A stretch of 64,000 nucleotides of DNA, taken from positions 92,582 to 156,581 of the forward strand of contig NZ_LKET01000026.1 in NCBI RefSeq assembly GCF_001317355.1, in the 5' to 3' direction. Positions 7,831 through 16,711 of the stretch are shown piece by piece; position 1 is the stretch's first letter, and each line of letters begins with the position of its first letter. The position numbers and the translations under genes were made by a program. Source of the DNA: Oxobacter pfennigii. Lineage in GTDB: Bacteria; Bacillota; Clostridia; Clostridiales; Oxobacteraceae. Under the pieces are notes generated by a model, which searched no databases, was not told the origin of the DNA, and saw only the letters and a program-made list of their open reading frames with translations.

Positions 7831-9201
7831 TTAAGGCTTTCCTGCCATGCCCCGTACAACCACTCCGTTAACGGCAAGATATTTGTCTTCACCTAATATT
7901 TCGTCTCTTACAAGCTTTCCGTCGATGTATGTTTTCCTATATGATTTTACCTTGTAGCCGTTTTTGGAGCCTTCCTTTGTGACGGTAGTTCCCCAGGGTA
8001 GGCTGTAGTCGTTAATAATTCTTGGCTTGGGTTTTATTATCTCCACTATTTCTGTTTTTATATCCACCCTCAAATTTTTTGTTGTATCATCTCCGTAAAT
8101 TTCAAATGCTACAGTGCTCCCTGATATTACACCTCGTATGTAAATTGGGCAGCTTCGGTTATTTTTAATCTTTAAATCTATATAGCCGGCAGATATTGTT
8201 GCATCCCTTCCCATAGCTATGTAGGTTGAAGGAAGTCCGTGATTTTTCCTCTCAACAATATCAAGATCTGCCAAAAGGGCGGCATTGTATAAAGTGGTTG
8301 CCACCTGACACACTCCCCCTCCCATCCCCTGCACTACCTCGCCGTTTACAATGACCTTTGCCTCTTTATATCCGTATCTGGCTACCCTTGGACCTAATAC
8401 CTTATTAAGAGAGAATACTTCTCCCGGCATGACGACTGCGCCATCTGCGGATTTTGTACCTACAATAATGTTGGTAGCCCTGTTTCCGCTGCTGGAATAA
8501 AAACTTGTCTGAAATCTGGACAGCTTAACCTTGATGGCTTTCAGCATTTCTTCTGTTTTTTGCGCCTGGGTTTTAACAACAGGCACATTACATGTTCCTG
8601 ATACTCCTTTGACCAATATTTCTTTAACCATTTTTAAGAATACTTCTTTATCAGCTTCTGTACCCTGTATATCGGAAGTTACATTAAAGGTTCCTGCTTT
8701 GTATGTAATAGTTGCATCTATCGGTTTTTCTGCTATATTATCGGCTATTTCTTGAAGCTTTTTTCTAAGAAGTTCTTCATCATAAACTGCATTGATTTCA
8801 ATGTTTACATCTCTTTTTATAAACTCAAGATTAATTAACGCCAGTTCAACAAGATTGCTCTTCCGGCTTATTTTCCAGGCATCCTCCACAGCCGCTTCCA
8901 CATCATAATGCCCTTTAACATCTTCATATTTAAGCTTCCATTCCTTATCGGCATACTTGATATCTATGGAATTGTCTTTAAGCCTTTGCTCCAGTTCCAC
9001 CTTTAATTTATCTGCAGCCTCAGACCTTTTCATAAAACCTATATAGACATTGTTCACGCTGATGCCTTTTAAAATTTTATTATTTTGAAGCCATGCAGAT
9101 ATAATTATAATAGATAATACAAGCACTACTAAAACAATGGCTGAGACAGGAATTGTCATATCGGACTTGTCTTTAAAATTTATGGATTTTTTCTTGGACA
9201 T
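7831..9201 (-). CDS. VanW family protein with putative peptidoglycan-binding domain
   Basis: The 456-residue protein has a short basic N-terminus, one membrane anchor (about residues 16-37), a long YoaR-like putative peptidoglycan-binding region (PG_binding_4 type) and a VanW domain (about 230-380) with the characteristic GRNRATNI-like and GGGVCQVATTLYNA motifs. VanW proteins are found beside some vancomycin-resistance operons and generally in clostridial envelopes; their biochemical role is not settled. A GTGGAGG site lies 7 bases before the ATG at 9201, so that start is preferred over a codon five residues upstream. It appears monocistronic. Confidence 0.88.
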   Translation of the reverse strand: MSKKKSINFKDKSDMTIPVSAIVLVVLVLSIIIISAWLQNNKILKGISVNNVYIGFMKRSEAADKLKVELEQRLKDNSIDIKYADKEWKLKYEDVKGHYDVEAAVEDAWKISRKSNLVELALINLEFIKRDVNIEINAVYDEELLRKKLQEIADNIAEKPIDATITYKAGTFNVTSDIQGTEADKEVFLKMVKEILVKGVSGTCNVPVVKTQAQKTEEMLKAIKVKLSRFQTSFYSSSGNRATNIIVGTKSADGAVVMPGEVFSLNKVLGPRVARYGYKEAKVIVNGEVVQGMGGGVCQVATTLYNAALLADLDIVERKNHGLPSTYIAMGRDATISAGYIDLKIKNNRSCPIYIRGVISGSTVAFEIYGDDTTKNLRVDIKTEIVEIIKPKPRIINDYSLPWGTTVTKEGSKNGYKVKSYRKTYIDGKLVRDEILGEDKYLAVNGVVVRGMAGKP

Positions 9202-9336
9202 TGTAATCCTCCACACTATGTAGTAAGCTTCAATATATATTATTAAATTAATTTTATTAAATCTCTTATCTATAGATATGAAGGATGATGGTAAAACTTA
9301 ACCTTATGCTTATCCTTTTAATGCATAAAATAAAGA

Positions 9337-9371
9337 ATGGATGCAATGATTTTAAAATTCATCGCATCCAT
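9337..9371 (-). terminator. Intrinsic terminator of the DUF4097 gene
   Basis: ATGGATGC-A-ATGA (9337-9349) pairs with TCAT-C-GCATCCAT (9359-9371). On the minus strand it is followed by a T-rich tail. Confidence 0.65.
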
Positions 9372-9375
9372 AAAA

Positions 9376-10224
9376 TTATCTTTTGCTTATGTTTACACTG
9401 CCGGTATTATTAACTATAATAACCTTTGCACCGCCGCCCTTTACCTTACCCTTAACTTCCATGTTTTCCTCGGTTCCGGATATATCAAAATCGCAATCTA
9501 TATTTCCCACATTGGTTTTGGCATCTATTTCAAAGGCTGTGTCAGAAGGAAGGGATACATCCACCATACCCACATTTGTCGTGAATTTATATGTTCCTTC
9601 AGTGCCAATGGTTCCGTCAAACAAAACTCTTCCTACGTTGCTCGTAAGGGCTGAATCGGCTTTCAGGCTGCTTTTTCTTACAGTAACATCGCCGGTTACG
9701 GCTTTAAGATTTATAACTCCCCAGCAGTCATTTAAATCTATTTTACCCACATTATTAACAACATCAATATCTCCTTCAGCACCGCTTAACTTTATGTCGC
9801 CAACCTCTGCATCCACTTTATATGCTTTTATTGTCTGAGGAACATAAATTTCAAACTCCACCGACATGCCATTATTTTTAAACTTGGGAAGGAAAGCTTT
9901 TATAGTGTATTTATCATCTTTCTTTTCATAAAATATCTCGGCATTCTTAAGCTCATCCAAAAGCTCGGCCTTTTCTTTTAACCCATTGTTTATTTTTGTG
10001 GCAACGATTTGTATCTCATTCTTTTCCCATGTTTCTATATCAACACTTCCAACCGGTGAGATAACCTCAATTGTTTTAATCCCGCCTGCCTCTATAGTTT
10101 TTTGTGTGTTTTCTTCAACCCTGTTTAGTCCTATTGTGCGACCGCCTATATTGATTAAATCACAGGCAGACAGCATAATTGAAACATAAATCATCAGCAT
10201 TGCCGCAATAATTCTCTTCTTCAA
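9376..10224 (-). CDS. DUF4097 family beta-strand-repeat lipoprotein
   Basis: The 282-residue protein opens with a lipoprotein signal (MKKRIIAAM...MLSAC, Cys21). The rest is a run of short beta repeats with recurring V-G-x-V/I-D/N blocks (SPVGSVDIE, AEVGDIKLSG, NNVGKIDLND, SNVGRVLFDG, TNVGMVDVS, TNVGNIDCD), which is the DUF4097 right-handed beta-solenoid pattern. Family members are often linked to envelope-stress or toastrack regulators; none is present here. Transcription is monocistronic with a terminator directly after the stop. Confidence 0.85.
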   Translation of the reverse strand: MKKRIIAAMLMIYVSIMLSACDLINIGGRTIGLNRVEENTQKTIEAGGIKTIEVISPVGSVDIETWEKNEIQIVATKINNGLKEKAELLDELKNAEIFYEKKDDKYTIKAFLPKFKNNGMSVEFEIYVPQTIKAYKVDAEVGDIKLSGAEGDIDVVNNVGKIDLNDCWGVINLKAVTGDVTVRKSSLKADSALTSNVGRVLFDGTIGTEGTYKFTTNVGMVDVSLPSDTAFEIDAKTNVGNIDCDFDISGTEENMEVKGKVKGGGAKVIIVNNTGSVNISKR

Positions 10225-10454
10225 TCTTTTCCCTCCCTTTTTCTTTCACAAAATGTTCTTTCTTTACACATCATAATCTCTATAATTCTAAGCTGCAAGG
10301 AATATTTATTACTTTTGCCTTCTCACCTGTTAATACGTATTTAATTTTCTTTTGTCTGATTGAGACTAAAATAAATTGGAATATTTCAGCATATCATAAA
10401 TTGAGTAAATTCTCTTTTTAATCCTTAATTTTATATTATGAAGGAAGGAATGAA

Positions 10455-11387
10455 ATGATTAAGCCAAAAGTCCTTAAAAAAGGAGATACAATAGGACTCA
10501 TCGCCCCGTCCAGTGCCGTCAGAGAAGAAGATCATGTGGAAAAATCAGTACAATCACTGGCAGAACAAGGTTTTAATGTGGTGGTAGGTGAGAGCTGCAA
10601 TCAAAAATATGGATACCTGTCGGGAAAAGATGAAATAAGAGCAGCAGATATTAATAAAATGTTTGAACACCCTTCAATCAGAGGAATTTTCTGTATACGA
10701 GGGGGTTATGGCAGCTTAAGAATACTTGATAAAATAGATTATGAAGCAGTTAAACAAAATCCCAAAGTATTTTTAGGCTATAGTGATGCAACTGCCCTCC
10801 ACATAGCATTTAATAATATATGCAATTTGGTTACATTTCACGGCCCCATGCCGGCCTCCGATATGATTTCGAATTTTGATGATTTTACTAAAAAAAGCTA
10901 TTTAAAAGCCATTGCTTCAAAAACTCCTTTAGGAAAGCTTGACAACCCTGAGGGCTGCCAAATAAAAACTCTGGTTCCCGGAAAAGCCAGAGGGAAAATA
11001 ACCGGCGGAAACCTGGCACTTGTAGCTTCTACTTTGGGAACGCCTTATGAAATAGATACAAAGGATAAAATATTATTCTTGGAAGATGTAGGGGAGTATA
11101 TTTACAGAATTGACAGGATGCTTATGCAGTTAAAGCTGGCAGGAAAATTTGATGATTGTTCAGGCATTATACTTGGTGACTTTAAAGACTGCACCGCCGA
11201 AAATGAAAATTCCAGTCTGACTTTAAATGAGGTATTCCAAGACATAATAGTTCCTCTTAAAAAACCTTCCATATACAATTTTATGTCAGGGCACTGCAGC
11301 CCGAAGGTTACCTTACCCTTTGGCGTCGAGAGCCATCTTGATGCTAAAAAAGGTATTTTAAAAATTACCAAATGCGCATTGAGATAA
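10455..11387 (+). CDS. S66 family LD-carboxypeptidase (LdcA/MccF-like)
   Basis: The 310-residue protein carries the S66 serine peptidase triad: Ser110 in GYSDAT, Glu210 in FLEDVGEY and His280 in SGHCSPKVTLPFG. S66 enzymes cleave the L,D bond of peptidoglycan tetrapeptides in cell-wall recycling (LdcA) or inactivate microcin C-like peptides (MccF). There is no signal peptide, so it acts in the cytoplasm. The ATG at 10455 is preceded by GAAGGAAGGAATGAA. It is alone on the plus strand between minus-strand genes. Confidence 0.93.
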   Translation: MIKPKVLKKGDTIGLIAPSSAVREEDHVEKSVQSLAEQGFNVVVGESCNQKYGYLSGKDEIRAADINKMFEHPSIRGIFCIRGGYGSLRILDKIDYEAVKQNPKVFLGYSDATALHIAFNNICNLVTFHGPMPASDMISNFDDFTKKSYLKAIASKTPLGKLDNPEGCQIKTLVPGKARGKITGGNLALVASTLGTPYEIDTKDKILFLEDVGEYIYRIDRMLMQLKLAGKFDDCSGIILGDFKDCTAENENSSLTLNEVFQDIIVPLKKPSIYNFMSGHCSPKVTLPFGVESHLDAKKGILKITKCALR

Positions 11388-11402
11388 GTAAAAGGTTGAC
11401 AC

Positions 11403-11879
11403 TCATTGGTTCTTAATGGCTTCCCAATTCTGTGCTGTTATACCTATATGTCCTATGCCCAAAATTACTGCGGCAATACCTAACCATATTACTTTCCCGT
11501 AAACTGAAAGCAAAAATACTGCTGTAACTGGCAATACAGCCAGCGGAAGAGGAATTCCAAAAAATGGCCTGTAGAAATCTATTGATACATGTTTTCCAAT
11601 AAAATATCTTCCCCAGCAAATCAAGTACAAGGCCATTAATACAAAAGCTATCCCTAACCACATAGTCCATAAATTAAAATTGTGAATATTAAAATCATCG
11701 AAAATCAGCAAAAAAACTGTGCAAAATAGTTGGCCTATTCTTTCGAAAGTCAGAAATATTTTATTTTCTTCAATCTTCAAATAATCCTTGGGAAGATTAA
11801 ATCCATAAATAATGTTGGGTATAAATAAACAACACAGAAAAATTAAACCTGTGTATGAAAAACCTAATGTTCCAAACAT
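11403..11879 (-). CDS. Hypothetical multi-pass membrane protein
   Basis: The 158-residue protein has about five hydrophobic segments (residues 6-25, 50-62, 70-90, 108-128, 130-148) and short loops. No family was recognised with certainty. It starts with an ATG 9 bases after the stop of the RlmA-like methyltransferase gene and is probably cotranscribed with it. It converges on the LD-carboxypeptidase gene. Confidence 0.7.
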   Translation of the reverse strand: MFGTLGFSYTGLIFLCCLFIPNIIYGFNLPKDYLKIEENKIFLTFERIGQLFCTVFLLIFDDFNIHNFNLWTMWLGIAFVLMALYLICWGRYFIGKHVSIDFYRPFFGIPLPLAVLPVTAVFLLSVYGKVIWLGIAAVILGIGHIGITAQNWEAIKNQ

Positions 11880-11887
11880 TTTACCAC

Positions 11888-12760
11888 CTATTTTATGTTA
11901 TTCTTTTTGCCAACGATAACAGTCATATCCACAGTAATCTTGTTAATTCCTATTGTGAGAGTTTTTTGAATTTCTTCATCATCAGCTCCCCAGGATAAAG
12001 GGGTCATATTTATAAGCTGCTCTAAGTTATCTCTGGTAAGCTCAACTTGATATTCGATGTTCCGTGTACTGCATAAATCAAAATGTTTGCTGAAATACTT
12101 CAGCACCTTCTCATTTGAATATGTCTCCTTATCGGTATTATTATAAAATATGTTTCTTAATTCTTTCAGATAATTGCTGCCCGGAATTGCTTTAATCAGC
12201 AGCCCATTATCAGCTATAATCCTGTCAAACTCAGTATAATTAGATGGTGTAAGAATATTCAGCACTGCATTAAATCCCTTATTAATAAAAGGAGTTTTTG
12301 TTATATCTGCAACGCACCAAACATTATTTTGAGAATGGTTTTTTGCAGCCATTTTAATTCCTTCCTTTGATATATCTACACCTACCCCGAAATATTCAGC
12401 GTCAGATTTGCCATTCAAATTTTCTATTATCTGTGCCAAATGAGAGCCTTCACCGCAGCCGGCATCCAATATTTTAATACTGTTATTGTCTGTTTTATTG
12501 ATTCCTTCTTTTATTATATCGGTTATGCAATCTGTAATCGGTTTAAAGAAGCCGCTCCTGCATATTATGCTCCTTGATAGAAACAATTTTTTATCGTATT
12601 GGGTTTTTACAGGGCTTAAAAGCAAATTGACATAGCCTTCTTTTGATATATCAAAGCTGTGCTTATTAAGGCAGCTTATATTTTTTGCCTCCTCGCTTTG
12701 TATGCTGCTTCCGCAAACAGGGCACTTGAATATATTAATTATTTTATCTAATTGAGACAT
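11888..12760 (-). CDS. RlmA-like 23S rRNA (guanine-N1)-methyltransferase
   Basis: The 290-residue protein has an N-terminal zinc ribbon (CPVCGSSI...CLNKHSFD) followed by KEGYVNLLL and a class I S-adenosylmethionine domain with motif I DAGCGEGSHL. This arrangement, including the NxxxLL stretch, is diagnostic of RlmA-type enzymes, which methylate G745 or G748 in helix 35 of 23S rRNA; RlmA(II) homologues confer low-level tylosin resistance. The ATG at 12760 is six bases after GAGG; an upstream ATG overlaps that site. Which guanine is modified cannot be told here. Confidence 0.87.
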   Translation of the reverse strand: MSQLDKIINIFKCPVCGSSIQSEEAKNISCLNKHSFDISKEGYVNLLLSPVKTQYDKKLFLSRSIICRSGFFKPITDCITDIIKEGINKTDNNSIKILDAGCGEGSHLAQIIENLNGKSDAEYFGVGVDISKEGIKMAAKNHSQNNVWCVADITKTPFINKGFNAVLNILTPSNYTEFDRIIADNGLLIKAIPGSNYLKELRNIFYNNTDKETYSNEKVLKYFSKHFDLCSTRNIEYQVELTRDNLEQLINMTPLSWGADDEEIQKTLTIGINKITVDMTVIVGKKNNIK

Positions 12761-12941
12761 ACTGTACCTCATATACTATGTAAAAGTAATAATTAACATT
12801 ATATAAACTTATCTTTTAAAATTATCTGTAACATTTCCAAACTTATACAGTCTTATTATATAGACTATATCACTAACTAATTAATATAATAAAAGAAAGG
12901 CCACAAAAAATAAACTGATTATTGTTGCCGGGAGGTTTGAT

Positions 12942-13349
12942 ATGAATAAAAATAACATAATTTATAGAATATTTTATTTATCAATAATTATATTATTTTT
13001 GTTCGGAAGTGCATATATACAAAATGTTTACCGGATAAGAACTTCAAGCGGACAGTCATCTTCTTCAGGCTTTTATATGGAACTGATTATATCTGCTGTT
13101 TTCGGCATGCTATTAGGCTGCGGCAGGTTACTCAAGCATATTAATGGAAAATCAAAATTGAGCTTCAAATTTGAAAATTTCATTTTCTACTCCATTCCCT
13201 GCATTGTATTTCTGATTATAGAATTGAACATAAACAACGGCTCTTTCTTCTTTCATAAAACCTCATGCTATTTTGCATCAATCATGCTAGGGTACGGAAT
13301 TGCATCAAGCCTGAAGAAAAAAGATATTAAACATTGTGGGGAGGTTTGA
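12942..13349 (+). CDS. Hypothetical membrane protein
   Basis: This 135-residue protein has four predicted membrane segments (about residues 9-27, 46-60, 80-96 and 105-122) and a basic C-terminus. No family was recognised. The ATG follows GGGAGGTTTGAT. A second small membrane protein gene starts 32 bases downstream, so the two probably form an operon. Confidence 0.7.
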   Translation: MNKNNIIYRIFYLSIIILFLFGSAYIQNVYRIRTSSGQSSSSGFYMELIISAVFGMLLGCGRLLKHINGKSKLSFKFENFIFYSIPCIVFLIIELNINNGSFFFHKTSCYFASIMLGYGIASSLKKKDIKHCGEV

Positions 13350-13381
13350 GATAATTGCCTTTTAACTTTGGAGGATTGCCT

Positions 13382-13684
13382 ATGTATATAAAAATATTTG
13401 TTATTTCCATAGCTGAAACAGCCATGGTTTATGCAACATTAGCTATATTCAATAAATCAGACATGCTCGTGACTACCCTCGGTATAATCGGAGCAATACT
13501 CTTATTTATATCCTCAATTTTATCGGGAGCTTTAGTCTCGGGAAACAGGATGAGGTTAAACCATGCTGTTGAAGATAAAAATGAGATGCAAAATAAAAAA
13601 ACAATCCAAGTTTTTACCTTTATACTTGGATTAATGAATGTATTTGCCTGTTTAATTATTTACTTCTCTTCTAAGCCGCTGTAA
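13382..13684 (+). CDS. Hypothetical small membrane protein
   Basis: The 100-residue protein has three hydrophobic segments (about residues 4-21, 30-48 and 78-95) with a charged loop rich in Asn, Lys and Glu between the second and third. The ATG at 13382 is placed 7 bases after GGAGG; the longer reading from 13355 has no such site. Its 3' end overlaps the end of the convergent nth gene by 25 bases. No function can be assigned. Confidence 0.65.
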   Translation: MYIKIFVISIAETAMVYATLAIFNKSDMLVTTLGIIGAILLFISSILSGALVSGNRMRLNHAVEDKNEMQNKKTIQVFTFILGLMNVFACLIIYFSSKPL

Positions 13685-14319
13685 TATCTGCAGTATCCGG
13701 AAATTGGACAAACCGGGCATTTGGGATTTCTGGCGGCGCAAATACGCCTGCCATGCCATATTAGAAGATGATGGGCATGGGACCATCTGTCTTTTGGTAT
13801 GTTCTCCATAAGCATGTCCTCTGTTTTTTCAACGTTATCGGCAGTTGCCAGTCCTATCCTGTTTGATACTCTAAACACATGAGTGTCCACGGCTATTGCA
13901 GGAATGCCGAAAGCATTGCTCAATACCACATTTGCGGTCTTTCTTCCCACCCCTGGCAAAGATACCAGTTCTTCCATAGTTGACGGAACTTTGCCATTAA
14001 ATCTTTCAAGAAGCTCTCTGCACATAGCCTGGATGTTTTTTGACTTGCTTCTGTAGAGGCCTATCTCTTTTATTTCCTGCTCCAATACTTCCTGGGGTAT
14101 TGACAGAAAGTCCTCAGGTATTTGATATTTTAAAAATAGCTTGTCCGTAACTTTGTTAACGGTTTTGTCAGTTGCCTGGGCGCTTAAAATTGTAGCTACA
14201 AGAAGCTGGAAAGGATTGCGATGGTTAAGCTCACAGTGAGCCTCCGGAAAAGTAACAACCAAGGCATCAAGAATCCCCTTTACATCCTCATCCGTGAATT
14301 TTTTGAATTTTTCCTTCAT
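13660..14319 (-). CDS. nth: Endonuclease III (DNA glycosylase/AP lyase)
   Basis: The 219-residue enzyme has the helix-hairpin-helix LPGVGRKTA with catalytic Lys127, Asp145 in VDTHVFR, and the C-X6-C-X2-C-X5-C iron-sulfur loop (Cys194, 201, 204, 210). It removes oxidised pyrimidines and nicks abasic sites in base excision repair. The gene is the last of the oadB-oadG-nth run on the minus strand, 15 bases after the gamma-like subunit, and overlaps a convergent gene at its 3' end. Confidence 0.97.
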   Translation of the reverse strand: MKEKFKKFTDEDVKGILDALVVTFPEAHCELNHRNPFQLLVATILSAQATDKTVNKVTDKLFLKYQIPEDFLSIPQEVLEQEIKEIGLYRSKSKNIQAMCRELLERFNGKVPSTMEELVSLPGVGRKTANVVLSNAFGIPAIAVDTHVFRVSNRIGLATADNVEKTEDMLMENIPKDRWSHAHHLLIWHGRRICAARNPKCPVCPISGYCRYYSGLEEK

Positions 14320-14334
14320 TGTATTTCACCTGCC

Positions 14335-14511
14335 CTAATTTTTCTCTCTGTCAGGAAAAAGCTTAATGAGTAGTTTTATGATTATATAAAACATAAACAG
14401 AACCAATATTACTGTTGTCATACCATAAGCCATTACTTCCAAACCTTCGTTAAAGGTTTTAAATGCATCGGAACTGAATGGTATATTTAAAAGTGTCATT
14501 AAATATATCAT
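14335..14511 (-). CDS. OadG-like sodium-pump decarboxylase gamma subunit
   Basis: This 58-residue protein has a single membrane segment (about residues 24-48) followed by a basic tail (KLLIKLFPDREKN), the usual look of the small OadG/MmdD-type gamma subunit. It lies 12 bases after the beta subunit gene in the same direction, which supports the call. The ATG at 14511 follows GGAGG with an 8-base gap; a TTG two codons earlier is less likely. Gamma subunits assemble and anchor the decarboxylase and bind the metal; this one lacks a long Pro/Ala linker. Confidence 0.75.
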   Translation of the reverse strand: MIYLMTLLNIPFSSDAFKTFNEGLEVMAYGMTTVILVLFMFYIIIKLLIKLFPDREKN

Positions 14512-14523
14512 ATACAATGCCTC

Positions 14524-15624
14524 CTATTTTATCAATGACAATATAAGACCGCCTGCTATAACAGAGCCTATCTGCCCTGCCACGTTTGCCCCTACCGCAT
14601 ACATAAGCAGAAAATTTGATGGGTCTTCTTTTTGCGCCAATCTTTGTATCACCCTGGATGACATGGGAAATGCCGAAATGCCCGCAGCCCCCACCATGGG
14701 GTTTATCTTATCCTTTAAAAACAAGTTCAAAAGCTTTGCAAACAGCACTCCTCCGGCAGTATCCAGTATAAATGCTATAAGACCTAAACCGATTATAAAT
14801 ATGGTGCGCGGCTGCAAAAATTCGCCGCCTTCCATTGTAGCACCAATTGTCAGGCCAAGCAAGATAGTCGTAATATTAACAAGCTCGTTCTGGGCAGATT
14901 TGGACAAACGCTCTACAACACCGGTTTCCCTCATAAAATTTCCAAACATCAAAAAGCCTATCAAAGCCACAGATTCCGGTGCGATAACTCCGGATATTAT
15001 TGTCACAATGACAGGAAAGGCAAGCCTTACAAATTTAGATACATTTTCCGTCCTGTAAGTCATTTTTATTTTACGTTCTTCTTTGGTTGTGATGGCTTTT
15101 ATAACCGGAGGCTGAATAATCGGAACCAGTGACATATAAGAATAAGCCGCCACGGATATGGGTGCTAAAAGATGCTTTGCAAACCTGTTTGCCACAAGTA
15201 TGGAGGTAGGCCCGTCTGCCGCTCCGATTATGCCGATTGATGCCGCTTCCTTAAGAGTATATCCTAGTAAGGTGGCAACCAAAAGAGTTGAAAATATTCC
15301 AAACTGGGCTGCAGCACCGAAAAGAATCATTTTAGGATTTTGAAGGAGGGGACCGAAATCTATCATGGCCCCCACACCTATGAATATTAACAGAGGAGCC
15401 AGTTCTGTATCTATGAGGGCCTTTTTTATTATGGTCAATGCACCGTGCTCTCCTATGGCACCGCTTAAAGGAAGGTTAGCCATTATGCAGCCAAAGCCTA
15501 TGGGTATTAACAGGGCGGGCTCGAAATCCTTCTTAACCGCCAGGTACATAAGCCCAAGGCCAATTATAATCATAACCCAATTTTGATATGCAGACTGCAT
15601 TAAGCTTTTCAGCATTCCCTCCAT
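14524..15624 (-). CDS. oadB: Na+-transporting carboxylic acid decarboxylase beta subunit (OadB/GcdB/MmdB)
   Basis: The 366-residue polytopic protein (about 9-11 membrane segments) has the hallmark GAADGPTSI segment and the PxxFxxAGLxP-like core (NPMVGAAGISAFPMSSRV), which carry the sodium-binding Asp and Ser residues of this family. The beta subunit couples decarboxylation of a biotin-bound carboxyl group to export of Na+. The alpha (carboxyltransferase) and biotin carrier subunits are not beside it, so the specific substrate (oxaloacetate, glutaconyl-CoA, methylmalonyl-CoA or malonate) is open. The ATG follows GGAGGAAAGACA. Confidence 0.93.
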   Translation of the reverse strand: MEGMLKSLMQSAYQNWVMIIIGLGLMYLAVKKDFEPALLIPIGFGCIMANLPLSGAIGEHGALTIIKKALIDTELAPLLIFIGVGAMIDFGPLLQNPKMILFGAAAQFGIFSTLLVATLLGYTLKEAASIGIIGAADGPTSILVANRFAKHLLAPISVAAYSYMSLVPIIQPPVIKAITTKEERKIKMTYRTENVSKFVRLAFPVIVTIISGVIAPESVALIGFLMFGNFMRETGVVERLSKSAQNELVNITTILLGLTIGATMEGGEFLQPRTIFIIGLGLIAFILDTAGGVLFAKLLNLFLKDKINPMVGAAGISAFPMSSRVIQRLAQKEDPSNFLLMYAVGANVAGQIGSVIAGGLILSLIK

Positions 15625-15693
15625 TGTCTTTCCTCCTGATATTGAAAATTACGCACTACAAATATAGATTTCCCTAAATTTCAAAAATTAAAA

Positions 15694-15712
15694 GAGGCAC
15701 CAAAAGTGCCTC
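15694..15712 (-). terminator. Intrinsic terminator after the DUF503 gene
   Basis: GAGGCAC-CAAAA-GTGCCTC; on the minus strand the stem is followed by CTTTTAATTTTTG. Confidence 0.8.
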
Positions 15713-15718
15713 AAAGGG

Positions 15719-16000
15719 TTAATAAATCTCTACGCTGCTGTCTGTTATTTCAACACGGGGGTCGTTTTCAATGAAGTTTAATATGCTGCTTATGACTTTG
15801 TCTATCTGGACCTTATCGTTTGAAATACAGGCTATGCCTATTTCGGCTGACTGCCATTTATCGTTGAGTCCTGTTTCCGCAATTGAAATGTTGAATCTTG
15901 ATTTCAATCTTTCTATTAAGCTTTTGAGCACATGCCTTTTTTCCTTTAAAGAATTGGCATCATGCACTATAAGTGTTATACTGCATATTCCTGCAACCAT
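15719..16000 (-). CDS. DUF503 domain-containing protein (YlxP-like)
   Basis: The 93-residue protein matches the DUF503/YlxP ferredoxin-like fold: a beta strand (CSITLIVHDANSLKEKR) followed by LKSLIERLKSRFNISIAET and DKWQSAEIGIACIS. In Bacillus the homologue lies in the nusA-infB-rbfA region and may take part in ribosome maturation; here it follows plsC instead, only 6 bases apart. A terminator comes directly after it, so it closes the queG-plsC-DUF503 operon. Confidence 0.9.
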   Translation of the reverse strand: MVAGICSITLIVHDANSLKEKRHVLKSLIERLKSRFNISIAETGLNDKWQSAEIGIACISNDKVQIDKVISSILNFIENDPRVEITDSSVEIY

Positions 16001-16006
16001 AAAAAA

Positions 16007-16711
16007 TCACCGCTCTCTGTATACTCCCTGATATTCTTCCGGAAGCAATTGTGCAATTTTTTTCATGACAAAGCTTAATGCTCTTCCTTCGTAATCTTCT
16101 TTTGTTTCATCCTCCTTCTTGGTTGGTGCATAAAATCCATCGCCAACTGTTACAGTCACATCGGCATGATGGAATTTTTCCTTTCCCATATCGTTGTCAT
16201 TTATGGGGAAGAGTTTTTCAGTGCCTGTAATCCCTATGGGAACTAAAGGAACCTTCGAAAGCTTATGTATCAGCAGTATGCCTTTTTTCCCCTCTATCAT
16301 TGAAGCGCTGCGGCTTCTTGTGCCTTCGGGGAATATGAATATTGAACTTCCGGATTTCAGCATTTTTATTATAGTGGATATGGCTGTTTTATCAGGAGAG
16401 CTGGGATTTATAGGAACAGTATTTACCACCCCTAAACCTATACTTGTCAAAGCATTTTTTGAAAGCTTTACTCCTGCAACGAACCATATGCCTTTTTCTT
16501 TTAATACCTTATTTAGTATAAGGCCGTCTGAATTGCTTAAGTGATTGCTTATAAATATCGCCGGGCCTTTGATTTCCTGAAGCTTTCCTTCATTTATAAC
16601 CCTTATCCTGGCGTACTTGTTAAGATAGCCGTCAACAATCATTTTTGCAATTTTACTTAACAGGGGCTTGGGCAAGAAATTTATAATTTTAGCAGTTTTA
16701 CTGGAAATCAT
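16007..16711 (-). CDS. plsC: 1-acyl-sn-glycerol-3-phosphate acyltransferase
   Basis: The 234-residue protein shows the acyltransferase motifs NHLSNSD (His57 and Asp62, HX4D) and FPEGTRSR (near 127-134), the catalytic and glycerol-phosphate-binding blocks of PlsC. It makes phosphatidic acid from lysophosphatidic acid at the inner face of the membrane. The start ATG lies 14 bases inside the end of queG, with GGAGG upstream, so translation is probably coupled. Confidence 0.92.
   Translation of the reverse strand: MISSKTAKIINFLPKPLLSKIAKMIVDGYLNKYARIRVINEGKLQEIKGPAIFISNHLSNSDGLILNKVLKEKGIWFVAGVKLSKNALTSIGLGVVNTVPINPSSPDKTAISTIIKMLKSGSSIFIFPEGTRSRSASMIEGKKGILLIHKLSKVPLVPIGITGTEKLFPINDNDMGKEKFHHADVTVTVGDGFYAPTKKEDETKEDYEGRALSFVMKKIAQLLPEEYQGVYRER

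Noticed and set aside
11413..11670. 85-codon ORF on the minus strand within the membrane protein gene
   Set aside because: It is in another frame of the 158-residue protein, and has no ribosome binding site.
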